From positions 1 to 64,000 of the forward strand of contig MKTD01000050.1 in assembly GCA_001898165.1 (NCBI GenBank): a DNA stretch of 64,000 nucleotides, in the 5' to 3' direction. The stretch is from Bacteroidia bacterium 43-41 (GTDB taxonomy: Bacteria; Bacteroidota; Bacteroidia; Bacteroidales; Dysgonomonadaceae). The notes beneath the pieces are model-generated. The model had not been told where the DNA came from and ran no database searches. It saw only the letters and a program-made list of their open reading frames with translations. A program made the position numbers and the translations under genes. This document shows positions 44,088-55,687 of the stretch, in pieces. Numbering within the stretch: position 1 is the stretch's first letter; every line of letters begins with the position of its first letter.

Positions 44088-46325
44088 TCATCCCGTCACA
44101 TCCACGTCATAATGGAGGACGATATACCTGAAGTCTATATTCTCCCTGAAACGGGCTTCGACGGATTGAATAAACTGCCGGATTTTAGCCGGGGACAGAT
44201 TATTGTCGAGTTTCAACAAAATATCGCGGATATGATACTGTTGAATGCGGCTTATGAGTGGTTTGTTGGGACCCAGCACCATCTCTCCGAGCGATTGTTT
44301 AAGTAGGCGGGCAAAAAAATCCGCTCCCGATTCCACCTTGTCTTCATCTTTGTGTTTGAAAACAATCAATATCAATCGTTTAAAAGGCGGATAGTTGAAT
44401 AGTTTCCGTTCTGCGAGCTGAGAACGGAAGAAACCTTCGTAGTCGTTTGCCTGTAAATACCGATAAACAGGTTGCCCCGGATCGGCGGTTTGAATGACAA
44501 CTTCGCCTTGCCGGTTCTTCCTTCCGGCACGCCCGGCGGCCTGTAGCATCAGTTGAAAGCCCCGTTCGTGCGAGCGGAAATCGGGGTGATTGAGTAGCCC
44601 ATCTGCTGAAATAATACCCGCCACACTCACATTATCAAAGTCCAACCCTTTCGATAGCATTTGAGTACCAATTAAAATCTGCACTTTTTTGTTCTGGAAA
44701 TCGGAGATTATCTTCTCATAACTCTCTTTTCCGCGTGTAGTATCGGTATCCATCCGCGCAATAGAGGCATCGGGGAAGAGTTTCGCCACTTCTTCTTCCA
44801 GCTTCTCGGTACCCATCCCGATAAGCTCTACGCTTTCTTCGTGACAAACAGGGCATTCACGGACCGGTTTATATGTCTTGTTGCAGTAATGGCATTTCAA
44901 CTCCTGGCGATTTTTGTGATAGGTAAGCGATACGTCACAACGACTGCATTTCGGTGTCCAACCGCAAAGCTTGCACTCCAGCATCGGGGCAAACCCGCGC
45001 CGGTTGCGAAACAGAATCACCTGTTCCCCGGACTCTAATGCCTTGTTTATCTTTTCGATAAGAGCGGGAGCGAGCACCGTTTTCATTTTTTTTGTCCGGC
45101 GGAGCTCTTGGGTGTTCTCGAATGTGATTTTGGGAAGCTCAATATTGTCGAATCGTTGTTCGAGGGTTACCCATCCGTATTTTCCGGTTTTGGCGTTATA
45201 AAACGTTTCGATGGCCGGCGTAGCCGAACCCAGTAATGTTTTCGCTTCAAAAGTTTGTGCCAGTACTATTGCCGTATCACGCGCGTGATACCGGGGTGCC
45301 GGTTCCTGTTGCTTGTAGCTGGTCTCGTGCTCCTCATCCACGATGACCAGACCCAGTTGCCTGAAGGGCAGGAAAAGCGATGAACGTACGCCGATAACGA
45401 TTTCATAAGGGGATTCCGACAGCATTTTTTGCCAGATCTCCGTACGTTCGCTGTCGTTTATTTTGGAGTGATAAATTCCGAGCTTATCTCCAAAGACAGC
45501 TTGAAGCCTTGAAGTCAATTGCGTGGTGAGTGCGATTTCGGGAACCAGGTAAAGCGTCTGTTGTTTCAGTTTCAGGCGCTCTTCGATAAGGTGGATATAG
45601 ATTTCGGTTTTCCCGCTCGACGTGACACCGTGCAAAAGACAGACATTCTTTTCTTCGAAGCAGCGGTTTATCTCTTCAAATGCTTTTTGCTGCTGCACAT
45701 TTAATTTAAACGGTTTACGCGATGCTGCCACTTGCTTGTCGAGCCGGCTTACCTCTTCGGCATACTGGATCACTATTTTTTTTTCAATCAGGCCCTTTAA
45801 AACGCTGTCGCTGCATCCGGTTTTAGCCACAATCTCTTTTTTAGGGATCTGTTTCCCGCTCTCTTCCGAAAACAATTTTTTCAACGCCTGATAAAGCTCT
45901 GCTTGCTTTTTGGCTCTCCCGATGAGTTGTTTAATATCGTTGATGCCGGTGTTTAAACGAATAAATGTTTCTGTTTTGGATTTAAATTTTTCCTCCAAAT
46001 CTTGCGGCTTCATCAACGATGGCACGGCTGCTTTATAAACATCGCCAAGCGAAGCCATATAATAAAAAGAGATCCATTCCCACAATCGAACCTGATGCTC
46101 GTTCACCATCGGACGTGAATCTATGAGGGAATGAATCTCTTTTACTTCAACTCCTTTTGGAGGGTTGTTGTGCAGCCGGAGAATGATTGCTGTGTAGAAT
46201 TTCCGTTTTCCAAAAGGGACTATCGCCCTGAACCCGATACCTATCTTTCTTTGCATTTCTGCAGGGACAGCGTAGGTAAAAGATCCGGCCAAGGGAAGCG
46301 GGAGGACTACATCAACAAAATACAT
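44088..46325 (-). CDS. priA: Primosomal protein N' (PriA helicase)
   Basis: LLHGVTSSGKTEIYIHLIEE; DEEHETSYKQ; CKLCGWTPKCSRCDVSL zinc motifs; IGTQMLSKGLDFDNV. Confidence 0.97.
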   Translation of the reverse strand: MYFVDVVLPLPLAGSFTYAVPAEMQRKIGIGFRAIVPFGKRKFYTAIILRLHNNPPKGVEVKEIHSLIDSRPMVNEHQVRLWEWISFYYMASLGDVYKAAVPSLMKPQDLEEKFKSKTETFIRLNTGINDIKQLIGRAKKQAELYQALKKLFSEESGKQIPKKEIVAKTGCSDSVLKGLIEKKIVIQYAEEVSRLDKQVAASRKPFKLNVQQQKAFEEINRCFEEKNVCLLHGVTSSGKTEIYIHLIEERLKLKQQTLYLVPEIALTTQLTSRLQAVFGDKLGIYHSKINDSERTEIWQKMLSESPYEIVIGVRSSLFLPFRQLGLVIVDEEHETSYKQQEPAPRYHARDTAIVLAQTFEAKTLLGSATPAIETFYNAKTGKYGWVTLEQRFDNIELPKITFENTQELRRTKKMKTVLAPALIEKINKALESGEQVILFRNRRGFAPMLECKLCGWTPKCSRCDVSLTYHKNRQELKCHYCNKTYKPVRECPVCHEESVELIGMGTEKLEEEVAKLFPDASIARMDTDTTRGKESYEKIISDFQNKKVQILIGTQMLSKGLDFDNVSVAGIISADGLLNHPDFRSHERGFQLMLQAAGRAGRKNRQGEVVIQTADPGQPVYRYLQANDYEGFFRSQLAERKLFNYPPFKRLILIVFKHKDEDKVESGADFFARLLKQSLGEMVLGPNKPLISRIQQYHIRDILLKLDNNLSPAKIRQFIQSVEARFRENIDFRYIVLHYDVDVTG

Positions 46326-46327
46326 TC

Positions 46328-46954
46328 TTAGAAATAGAGGGCTGCGGTAACGGACCAGAATCCGGCCTTTTGATTAAAGACATCTTTAAAATCCGGTTCA
46401 TCTACAGAGTAATCGTCTGTTAATTTCATTCTGTAATTAAACCCTACGGCCACACGTCTGATTACTTCCAGACCGGCTCCCAGATTAATGCCTGCTTCAA
46501 ATTTCTTTGCCTCAACATTGTCTTTGAAATCTGCATACTTAAAATCATCTCCCGACAGCCAAAAATTGGCGTAAGGGCCGGCAGCTAAAAACACTTTTAC
46601 CGGAGAGATAAGCCCGATTTTGTATTTTAAGTTTACCGGAATGTCAATGGAATGGCTGGAAATATCTTCTACGGTAGTTTTGATTCCCCCCTCACTTACT
46701 TTTTTTACATTCATTTTCTTGTTGCTGTATAAAACCGATCCCTCTATTCCAAAATCTACAACAGGGAGCATAAATTCTATCGTTGGCCCCACCTTGAAAT
46801 CATTCATATTCTCCACCGAGTACAAATTCTTGGTGAAAGAAGGTTTGTTGATCCCTACTTCTCCTCTTAATCCAAACCGTAATTGCGCACTTACCGTACT
46901 TCCCATCATAAGAAAGACAAAAAGGCCGGTTACAAATAATTTTCCTGATTTCAT
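46328..46954 (-). CDS. Outer membrane beta-barrel (porin-like) protein
   Basis: Signal peptide then RFGLRGEVGINKPSF; C-terminal VTAALYF. Confidence 0.8.
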   Translation of the reverse strand: MKSGKLFVTGLFVFLMMGSTVSAQLRFGLRGEVGINKPSFTKNLYSVENMNDFKVGPTIEFMLPVVDFGIEGSVLYSNKKMNVKKVSEGGIKTTVEDISSHSIDIPVNLKYKIGLISPVKVFLAAGPYANFWLSGDDFKYADFKDNVEAKKFEAGINLGAGLEVIRRVAVGFNYRMKLTDDYSVDEPDFKDVFNQKAGFWSVTAALYF

Positions 46955-47004
46955 AATTGATCTGTTTTTTAAAATTAATCAAACCCTTTGCAAATGCAAA
47001 TCTA

Positions 47005-47071
47005 AGAAATTGTTTTGAATTCTTTATGCACTGTTTCTTAGTCATTTTTTGATGGATTCAAAACAATTTCT
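47005..47071. repeat. Palindromic intergenic element (copy P3)
   Basis: Perfect 16-bp arms AGAAATTGTTTTGAAT / ATTCAAAACAATTTCT; interior shared with copy A (CTGTTT-TTAGTCATTTTTTGATGGATT). Confidence 0.8.
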
Positions 47072-47205
47072 AACTGTTTAGACAGTTGAAACGGCAAAAA
47101 GTTAAATCAAAAATGTTAATTAATCATATTTTAGGCTGGGTATCAAAAGAAAAGCGTTCTGCCCCGCGCAGGAGCAAAACGCCTTGTCTGTTGATATATA
47201 ATTGG

Positions 47206-47961
47206 TTAGTCCTTGAATTTTGCTTTCAGGAATTCGCGGTTCAATCGGGCAATATGGCTGATGGAAATATTTTTGGGACATTCCTGTTCGCAAGCGCCTG
47301 TATTGGTACAGTTCCCGAACCCGAGTTCGTCCATTTTAGCAACCATCGCTTTGGCACGTTTAGCGCGTTCTGCTTTTCCTTGCGGGAGCAAAGCCAGTTG
47401 GCTTACCTTTGCCGAAACAAAGAGCATTGCCGATCCGTTTTTACAGGTTGCCACACAAGCCCCGCAACCGATACAGGCGGCAGCATCCATGGCTTCATCG
47501 GCAGCGTATTTGGGAATTGGAATAGCATTTCCATCGGGAACGCCGCCGGTATTTACCGAAACATAGCCTCCTGCCTGGATAATTTTATCGAAAGCCGTCC
47601 GGTCAACCATCAGGTCGCGGATTATGGGGAATCCTGCTGAGCGCCACGGTTCTACCGTGATGGTGTCCCCGTCGTTGAATTTGCGCATATGCAGCTGGCA
47701 GGTGGTAACATCTTCATCCGGCCCGTGAGGGAATCCGTTGATATACAAACTGCACATTCCACAGATGCCTTCGCGGCAATCGTGATCGAAAACAACCGGG
47801 TCTTTTCCTTCGTTGATGAGTTGTTCGTTCAGGATATCCATCATTTCAAGGAAGGAACTGCCTTGCGAGATATCTTTCAATTCGTAGGTTTCAAAATTTC
47901 CTTTTACTTTCGGGCCTTTTTGACGCCATACTCGTACTTTGATATTTATATTTTTGTCCAT
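47206..47961 (-). CDS. sdhB: Succinate dehydrogenase/fumarate reductase iron-sulfur subunit
   Basis: [46 protein letters not shown]. Confidence 0.96.
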   Translation of the reverse strand: MDKNINIKVRVWRQKGPKVKGNFETYELKDISQGSSFLEMMDILNEQLINEGKDPVVFDHDCREGICGMCSLYINGFPHGPDEDVTTCQLHMRKFNDGDTITVEPWRSAGFPIIRDLMVDRTAFDKIIQAGGYVSVNTGGVPDGNAIPIPKYAADEAMDAAACIGCGACVATCKNGSAMLFVSAKVSQLALLPQGKAERAKRAKAMVAKMDELGFGNCTNTGACEQECPKNISISHIARLNREFLKAKFKD

Positions 47962-47981
47962 AGGATGATACGATTTTTAAA

Positions 47982-49985
47982 TTACGACTTATAATTACGT
48001 TGTTGTCTCACGATAAATTCATAGTCGAGAGGCTCTTTGTACATAACCGGAGCTTTGTCTTCGCCCTGATATTCCCAACAGGAAACATAAGAGAACTTGT
48101 CGTCGTGACGTAAGGCTTCCCCTTCTTCGGTTTGATGTTCCAGACGGAAGTGACCGCCGCAGGATTCTTCCCTGTCTAGCGCATCGTGGGCCATAAGTTC
48201 GCCTATCTCGATAAAATCGGCCAGACGAAGCGCTTTGTCCAACTCAACGTTCAACGAGCTCTTTTCTCCCGGGATCCGTACATTTGCCCAGAACTCCTTC
48301 TTCAGTACCTTCAACTCTTCGATGGCTTTCTTCAAGCCTTCGGCTTCACGACCCATCCCCACTAAATCCCACATGATGTGTCCGAGTTTCTTATGGAAGT
48401 GGTCCACCGAGTGTTTGCCTTTTATGTTCATAAGCCTTTCCATGCGTGCATCGATATCTTTTTCTGCTTTTGCAAACTCAGGACTGTCGGTGCTGAACCT
48501 TGGCACGGTGATCTGGTCGGCAAGATAACTTTGGATGGTGTACGGCAAAACAAAATATCCGTCGGCCAATCCCTGCATCAATGCCGAAGCACCCAGGCGG
48601 TTTGCGCCGTGATCGGAGAAGTTGGCCTCGCCGATGGCGAAAAGGCCGGGTATGGAAGTCATCAGTTCATAATCTACCCAAATACCTCCCATGGTATAGT
48701 GGATGGCGGGATAGATCATCATCGGTGTTTCGTACGGGTTATCGTCAACGATTTTTTCATACATCTGGAAAAGGTTCCCGTAGCGGGCCTCCACCACATC
48801 TTTCCCGAGGCGTTTGATGGCATCGGCAAAATCGAGATAAACGGCCAACCCGGTCGTCCCGACTCCATAACCTGCATCGCAGCGTTCTTTGGCTGCGCGT
48901 GATGCCACGTCGCGGGGAACAAGGTTGCCGAAAGCGGGATAGCGGCGTTCCAGGTAGTAATCGCGATCTTCTTCTTTTATCTCTGTCGGCCTCAGTTTCC
49001 CTTCACGGATTGCCCGGGCATCCTCAATTTTCTTAGGAACCCATATCCTGCCGTCGTTGCGCAACGATTCCGACATCAACGTCAGTTTCGATTGGAATTC
49101 ACCGTGAACGGGAATACAGGTCGGGTGAATTTGTGCCATACAGGGGTTGGCAAAGTAAGCCCCTTTCTTGTAGCATTGCCAGGCAGCTGATCCGTTGGAT
49201 GTCATTGCATTGGTGGAGAGGAAAAACGTGTTCCCGTATCCGCCGGAGGCAATAACGACGGCGTGAGCCGCAAATCTCTCTAATTTCCCGGTTACGAGGT
49301 TGCGGGCAATAATCCCGCGGGCGCGCCCGTCGATTATCACGAGGTCAACCATCTCGTACCGTGTATATAATTTCACCTGTTTTTTATTTATAGCACGGCT
49401 CAATGCACTGTAAGCGCCAAGAAGCAATTGCTGTCCGGTCTGCCCGCGTGCATAAAAAGTACGCGATACCTGTGCGCCCCCGAAAGAGCGGTTATCGAGC
49501 AAACCACCGTATTCGCGTGCAAAGGGAACGCCCTGGGCTACGCACTGATCGATGATGTTGTTGGAGACTTCGGCAAGGCGGTAAACGTTCGCTTCGCGTG
49601 CGCGGTAGTCGCCACCCTTTATGGTGTCGTAGAACAGGCGATAGACGGAGTCACCGTCGTTTTGATAGTTTTTTGCAGCATTGATACCCCCTTGTGCGGC
49701 AATGGAGTGTGCGCGCCGGGGTGAATCCTGAATGCAGAAATTCAACACGTTGAATCCCAATTCGCCTAACGATGCCGCAGCCGATGCTCCGGCAAGCCCC
49801 GTTCCAACGACGATAATATCGAGACGGCGTTTATTGGCAGGGTTCACCAATTTTTGATGTGCCTTGTAGGATGACCATTTCTCGGCCAACGGCCCTTTTG
49901 GAATTTTTGAGTCCAATTTTATTTTATTGTCTGTTACAGTAGTTTTGTTTTCTACTTTTGCAGTTTCGTCTTCTTTGTTTATCAT
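47982..49985 (-). CDS. sdhA: Succinate dehydrogenase/fumarate reductase flavoprotein subunit
   Basis: [79 protein letters not shown]. Confidence 0.97.
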   Translation of the reverse strand: MINKEDETAKVENKTTVTDNKIKLDSKIPKGPLAEKWSSYKAHQKLVNPANKRRLDIIVVGTGLAGASAAASLGELGFNVLNFCIQDSPRRAHSIAAQGGINAAKNYQNDGDSVYRLFYDTIKGGDYRAREANVYRLAEVSNNIIDQCVAQGVPFAREYGGLLDNRSFGGAQVSRTFYARGQTGQQLLLGAYSALSRAINKKQVKLYTRYEMVDLVIIDGRARGIIARNLVTGKLERFAAHAVVIASGGYGNTFFLSTNAMTSNGSAAWQCYKKGAYFANPCMAQIHPTCIPVHGEFQSKLTLMSESLRNDGRIWVPKKIEDARAIREGKLRPTEIKEEDRDYYLERRYPAFGNLVPRDVASRAAKERCDAGYGVGTTGLAVYLDFADAIKRLGKDVVEARYGNLFQMYEKIVDDNPYETPMMIYPAIHYTMGGIWVDYELMTSIPGLFAIGEANFSDHGANRLGASALMQGLADGYFVLPYTIQSYLADQITVPRFSTDSPEFAKAEKDIDARMERLMNIKGKHSVDHFHKKLGHIMWDLVGMGREAEGLKKAIEELKVLKKEFWANVRIPGEKSSLNVELDKALRLADFIEIGELMAHDALDREESCGGHFRLEHQTEEGEALRHDDKFSYVSCWEYQGEDKAPVMYKEPLDYEFIVRQQRNYKS

Positions 49986-50012
49986 AATGTTTTTAAATTT
50001 TAGTAAGTAAAA

Positions 50013-50699
50013 TTACGCGCCAAAGCCGAGCAGATAATAAACCGGAACAGAAATGAACAACAAACAGATAATCGTTGCAACAACGTAAGATAATGTTTTC
50101 AGGCGGGGCAGCCAAATCCGGTTGTTCCATCCCAATGTCTGCATTGCGCTCCAGAAACCGTGTGTAAGGTGAAACCATATCGCAACAAGCCACACAATAT
50201 ATATAATGCTGTAGAGCGGTTGAGTGAAGAGTTCACGGATAAAATAGGCGCCATCCGTCGGATCGTGGAAGCCTGCAGCAGCGTAGTTGTGCCCGTGCAT
50301 CAGCTCTACCAATTGCATTTTAGACCAGAAATTGATCAAGTGCAACACCAGGAAGCCGAAGATTATCGTACCCAGGATGAACATGTTTTTCGATGCCCAG
50401 GTGACGGTCTTTTGCGACTTAGCAACAGCGTACTTGTTTGACCCTCGTGCTTTCTGATTTTGAAGCGTTAAGACGGAGGCATAAATAATATGGATGATGA
50501 AACCCAAAGCGAGAATTCCGGTTCCGATAAGGGCATACCAGTTAGCGCCCAGTGCGGCTGCGATGGCGTTGTATGCATCGGCCGAAATGATAACTACGAA
50601 ATTCATCAAACTGTGGAACATCAAAAATAGGACGAGAAACAAACCAGAGATACTCATAATCAGCTTCCGTCCGATAGAAGAATTAATTAGCCAGCTCAT
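50013..50699 (-). CDS. sdhC: Succinate dehydrogenase/fumarate reductase cytochrome b subunit
   Basis: Five TM helices; SIGRKLIMSISGLFLVLFLMFHSLMN; HLTHGFWSAMQTLGWNN. Confidence 0.94.
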   Translation of the reverse strand: MSWLINSSIGRKLIMSISGLFLVLFLMFHSLMNFVVIISADAYNAIAAALGANWYALIGTGILALGFIIHIIYASVLTLQNQKARGSNKYAVAKSQKTVTWASKNMFILGTIIFGFLVLHLINFWSKMQLVELMHGHNYAAAGFHDPTDGAYFIRELFTQPLYSIIYIVWLVAIWFHLTHGFWSAMQTLGWNNRIWLPRLKTLSYVVATIICLLFISVPVYYLLGFGA

Positions 50700-51034
50700 A
50701 AAGTTGTTGTTTAAAAATTTATTTAGTAATTATATTGATTTTCAGTTATGGTGATAAAAAAAACAGTTTCTAGCTCTAAAGGAATGTGGAAATTCAATTC
50801 AGAGCACAAAAATAGCATTTTAAAATATCAAAAAAGAATAATTTCCGGAATAATTTATCGGGCTCTCTTATTTAGAATCATTCTTTTTAGTTGTTTTCAT
50901 GTCCGGAATATCCGATTTTTATTTTCGTAATTATGTTTATTAAGTGTAATTTTGGAGAATTGAATAATTCAATATTTGCATGCATTCCGTCGGTGTACTT
51001 GTAAAAGTTCAGTAAATAATTAAAATAGTTCCGA

Positions 51035-51886
51035 ATGAAAAAAATAGTACTCTCCTTTCTGCTGTTTTTCAGCTTGATTTTAATGGGCTGTTCACAAGCC
51101 GCAAAAGATTTCACTATGAATATCGCCACATATAATATCCGTATGGATACTGAGGCAGATAGCCTTGATGCCTGGCAGCATCGTAAAGAGATGGTGAAAG
51201 GGTTGGTCCGTTTTCACGATTTCGATATTTTTGGTACGCAGGAGGCGTTTAAACATCAGTTGGCCGATATCCTCGAACTAGAGAATTATGCTTACGTTGG
51301 GGTGGGGCGCGATGACGGGAAAGATGCTGGCGAGCATTCTGCCATTGTTTACAGGAAGGACAGGTTTGATGTGTTGAAAAACGGCGATTTCTGGTTCGCG
51401 GAAAACCCGGATGTGCCGGGTAAGGGCTGGGATGCTGTCTGCTGCAACAGAATCTGTTCATGGGCAAAGTTTAAAGATAAAAAAACAGGTAAGGAGTTTT
51501 TTGTTTTCAACTCACACTTCGATCATCAGGGGCAGGAAGCGCGAAAGAATTCATCGCTTCTGCTTCTGAAAAAGATAGAAGAGATTGCTGGAAAGGGTGT
51601 CGTTTTCTGCACAGGGGATTTCAACGCCACTCCCGATGACGAACCCATACAAATCCTGATGAATGACGGGAGGTTGAAAGATTCCTTCCGGGTTTCGGCA
51701 TGTCCGCCTTACGGGACGGAAGGAACCTTTAATTCATTCAGGCTGGATTTCCCGATGAGAGACCGTATTGATTATATCTGGGTTTCGGAAGGTGTGAAAG
51801 TGAATAAATACGGCGTCTTAAATGATGTACAATACGGTCATTTCCCGTCCGACCATTTTCCGGTGATGGTCAATGTGACGTTCTGA
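51035..51886 (+). CDS. Endonuclease/exonuclease/phosphatase family lipoprotein
   Basis: Lipobox LILMGCSQ; IATYNIRMDT; FGTQEAF; FCTGDFNATPDDEP; PSDHFPVMV. Confidence 0.92.
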   Translation: MKKIVLSFLLFFSLILMGCSQAAKDFTMNIATYNIRMDTEADSLDAWQHRKEMVKGLVRFHDFDIFGTQEAFKHQLADILELENYAYVGVGRDDGKDAGEHSAIVYRKDRFDVLKNGDFWFAENPDVPGKGWDAVCCNRICSWAKFKDKKTGKEFFVFNSHFDHQGQEARKNSSLLLLKKIEEIAGKGVVFCTGDFNATPDDEPIQILMNDGRLKDSFRVSACPPYGTEGTFNSFRLDFPMRDRIDYIWVSEGVKVNKYGVLNDVQYGHFPSDHFPVMVNVTF

Positions 51887-53105
51887 GTTTTTCCAATGCA
51901 CCCTTCACCCTGGAAATGGCTTTTTCTATGTTTTCGTCCGATGTGGCATAAGAGAACCGGATGTGACCCGGTGCGCCAAACGCGTCGCCGCCCACACAGG
52001 CAACATGCCCCTGTTCCAAAAGATACATGGCCAGGTCGGTAGCTGTCTCTATTCTCCCTTTTCCCAGGTAACTGCCGCATTCAACAAAAATATAAAATGC
52101 GCCCTCGGGATCATTTACTTTTAATCCCGGTATTTCTCTCAGGAGTTTTGTGATCAGGTTTTTTCTTCTTTCAAACGCAACGCGCATCTCTTCTACGCAA
52201 TCCTGACTCCCGGTATAAGCGGCTTCGGCTGCTTTTTGTGAAATCGACGATGCCCCCGATGTGTATTGTCCTTGTAGCAATCCACAGGCGGAAGCAATCC
52301 ATTTTGGCGCGGCAATCCATCCGATGCGCCAGCCCGTCATGGCATAGCCTTTGGAAACTCCGTTCACAACGATTACCCGCTCGCGGATTTCCTGGAATTG
52401 AGCAATGCTTTCGTGCTTCCCTACGTAATTTATGTGCTCGTAGATCTCGTCGGAAATAACGTAGATATCAGGATATTTTGCTAAAACCAAAGCCAGCGAT
52501 TTCAATTCTTCACGCGTGTAAACACTTCCGGTCGGATTGGAGGGAGAGCACAAAATCAGCGCCCTTGTTTTTGGCGTAATGGCTTCTTCCAATTGCTTTG
52601 CCGTGATTTTAAAATTCTGCCCGATGCCGGCATACACAAAAACAGGCTTCCCTTCGGCAATTTTTACCATCTCGGGATAGCTCACCCAATAAGGGGCGGG
52701 AATGATTACTTCTTCGCCTTTATCTACAATAGACAGGATGACGTTGCAAAGCGACTGTTTGGCTCCGCTTGAAACCACTATTTGTGCCGGATCAAAATCA
52801 AGGTTATTCTCATTTTTCAGTTTCGTACAAATGGCTTTTCTCAGCTCTGGAAATCCCGGAACAGGAGAGTAGAAAGAAAAATTATTGTCGATTGCCTTTT
52901 TGGCAGCTTCTTTTATATGGGCGGGTGTGGAGAAATCGGGCTCGCCAACACTCATGTTAATTACATCAATTCCTTGAGCTTTTAGCTCGTTGCTTTTTTG
53001 CGCCATCGCGAAAGTTTCGGATGGGGAGAGCGATTGCAGTCGTGAGGATAAAGGATTCATATCAATTTTATCTTTTTTATCTTTTCTCTGTGAAAAACTG
53101 TGCAA
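51870..53105 (-). CDS. Pyridoxal phosphate-dependent aminotransferase (aspartate aminotransferase type)
   Basis: VINMSVGEPDFSTPAHIKEAA; LCSPSNPTGSVYTREEL; VNGVSKGYAMTGWRIGWIAAP; start probably internal (MNPLSSRLQSL). Confidence 0.93.
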   Translation of the reverse strand: MHSFSQRKDKKDKIDMNPLSSRLQSLSPSETFAMAQKSNELKAQGIDVINMSVGEPDFSTPAHIKEAAKKAIDNNFSFYSPVPGFPELRKAICTKLKNENNLDFDPAQIVVSSGAKQSLCNVILSIVDKGEEVIIPAPYWVSYPEMVKIAEGKPVFVYAGIGQNFKITAKQLEEAITPKTRALILCSPSNPTGSVYTREELKSLALVLAKYPDIYVISDEIYEHINYVGKHESIAQFQEIRERVIVVNGVSKGYAMTGWRIGWIAAPKWIASACGLLQGQYTSGASSISQKAAEAAYTGSQDCVEEMRVAFERRKNLITKLLREIPGLKVNDPEGAFYIFVECGSYLGKGRIETATDLAMYLLEQGHVACVGGDAFGAPGHIRFSYATSDENIEKAISRVKGALEKLRTSH

Positions 53106-53173
53106 ATATAGTCAAAAGTAACAACTATCCGGATCATTTTTTGCAAAATAACGGTAAAATACTTACAAAAATA

Positions 53174-53211
53174 AAAAAGCATCGTTCTGTTGAAACAGGA
53201 ACAATGCTTTT
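53174..53211 (-). terminator. Intrinsic terminator after peroxiredoxin gene
   Basis: AAAAGCATcGTTCTGTT-gaa-AACAGGAACaATGCTTTT with T-run on the - strand. Confidence 0.75.
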
Positions 53212-53233
53212 CGCAATAATGAGGTGTAAAAAG

Positions 53234-53866
53234 TTACTTTTCGGAAAGATAGGAAGCGATACCTTCCTGGGTTGCGATAAGGCCTTTATCCCCTTTGTGC
53301 CAGTCGGCAGGGCAAACCTCACCGTGCTCCTCGGTAAACTGGAGTGCGTCGATCACTCTTAATATTTCGTCAACGCTTCTTCCCAGCGGCATATCGTTCA
53401 CCACCTGATGACGGACAATACCCTTCTTGTCTATCAGGAACAATCCCCTGTATGCTTCGGGGGAGCCTACAAAAATAGGGTTATCCGAAGAATCCGCATC
53501 ATATTCGCCGGCTAATACATCGTATGCCATGGAGATTGTCAACGCGTGATCTGCTACAATGGGATAAGTTACCCCCTGAATCCCTCCGTCCGATTTAGGT
53601 GTTTGCAGCCATTTCCAGTGTGAAACCGCAGAGTCGGTAGAACAGGCTACCACTGCTGTGCTGCGATCTTCAAACTCTTTTATTTTTTCTTGGAATGCGT
53701 GCAATTCAGTTGGGCAGACGAAAGTAAAATCCGCCGGATAAAAGAAGAAAACTACATATTTCTTTCCTAAATAATTATCTAATGAGAAATTATCTTCGAT
53801 AATATTCCCATCAAGAACTACGGGAGCCTGAAATACCGGCGCCCTTTTTCCTACTAATACTGACAT
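53234..53866 (-). CDS. Peroxiredoxin, AhpC/typical 2-Cys type
   Basis: FFFYPADFTFVCPTELHAFQ; GEVCPADW; start at MSVLVGKRAPVFQ. Confidence 0.95.
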   Translation of the reverse strand: MSVLVGKRAPVFQAPVVLDGNIIEDNFSLDNYLGKKYVVFFFYPADFTFVCPTELHAFQEKIKEFEDRSTAVVACSTDSAVSHWKWLQTPKSDGGIQGVTYPIVADHALTISMAYDVLAGEYDADSSDNPIFVGSPEAYRGLFLIDKKGIVRHQVVNDMPLGRSVDEILRVIDALQFTEEHGEVCPADWHKGDKGLIATQEGIASYLSEK

Positions 53867-54113
53867 GTTCTTAAAATTTTTATTAATTTTTGAATGATTA
53901 CCCAAAGGTACAAAAAAATAAACAGTTAACCGGGATTTTTATTCACTTATCAGCTATTGAATGTTTCTATAATGGTGTTGAATGTTTCGTATATATCAAG
54001 TTACATGATTGCGACTAAAGCGGAGGTCTTTTAGCTATTTTACGGGGGACCCATAGCTCGCGATAAACGTAAAAAAAATGCATTAAAATCGCTGCGTTTC
54101 AATAAAAAAGAGT

Positions 54114-54121
54114 TACTTTTG
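54114..54121 (+). promoter_or_regulatory. Promoter -7 box for guaB
   Basis: TACTTTTG 29 nt upstream of ATG. Confidence 0.5.
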
Positions 54122-54131
54122 CATGCAATAA

Positions 54132-55628
<1,497 letters not shown>

Positions 55629-55644
55629 GTTTAAAAAAATCACT

Positions 55645-55652
55645 ACCTTTGC
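55645..55652 (+). promoter_or_regulatory. Promoter -7 box for ileS
   Basis: TACCTTTG 36 nt upstream of ATG. Confidence 0.5.
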
Positions 55653-55687
55653 AGACAATTTTTTCAAGTGGTATAAAAACGTTGACA

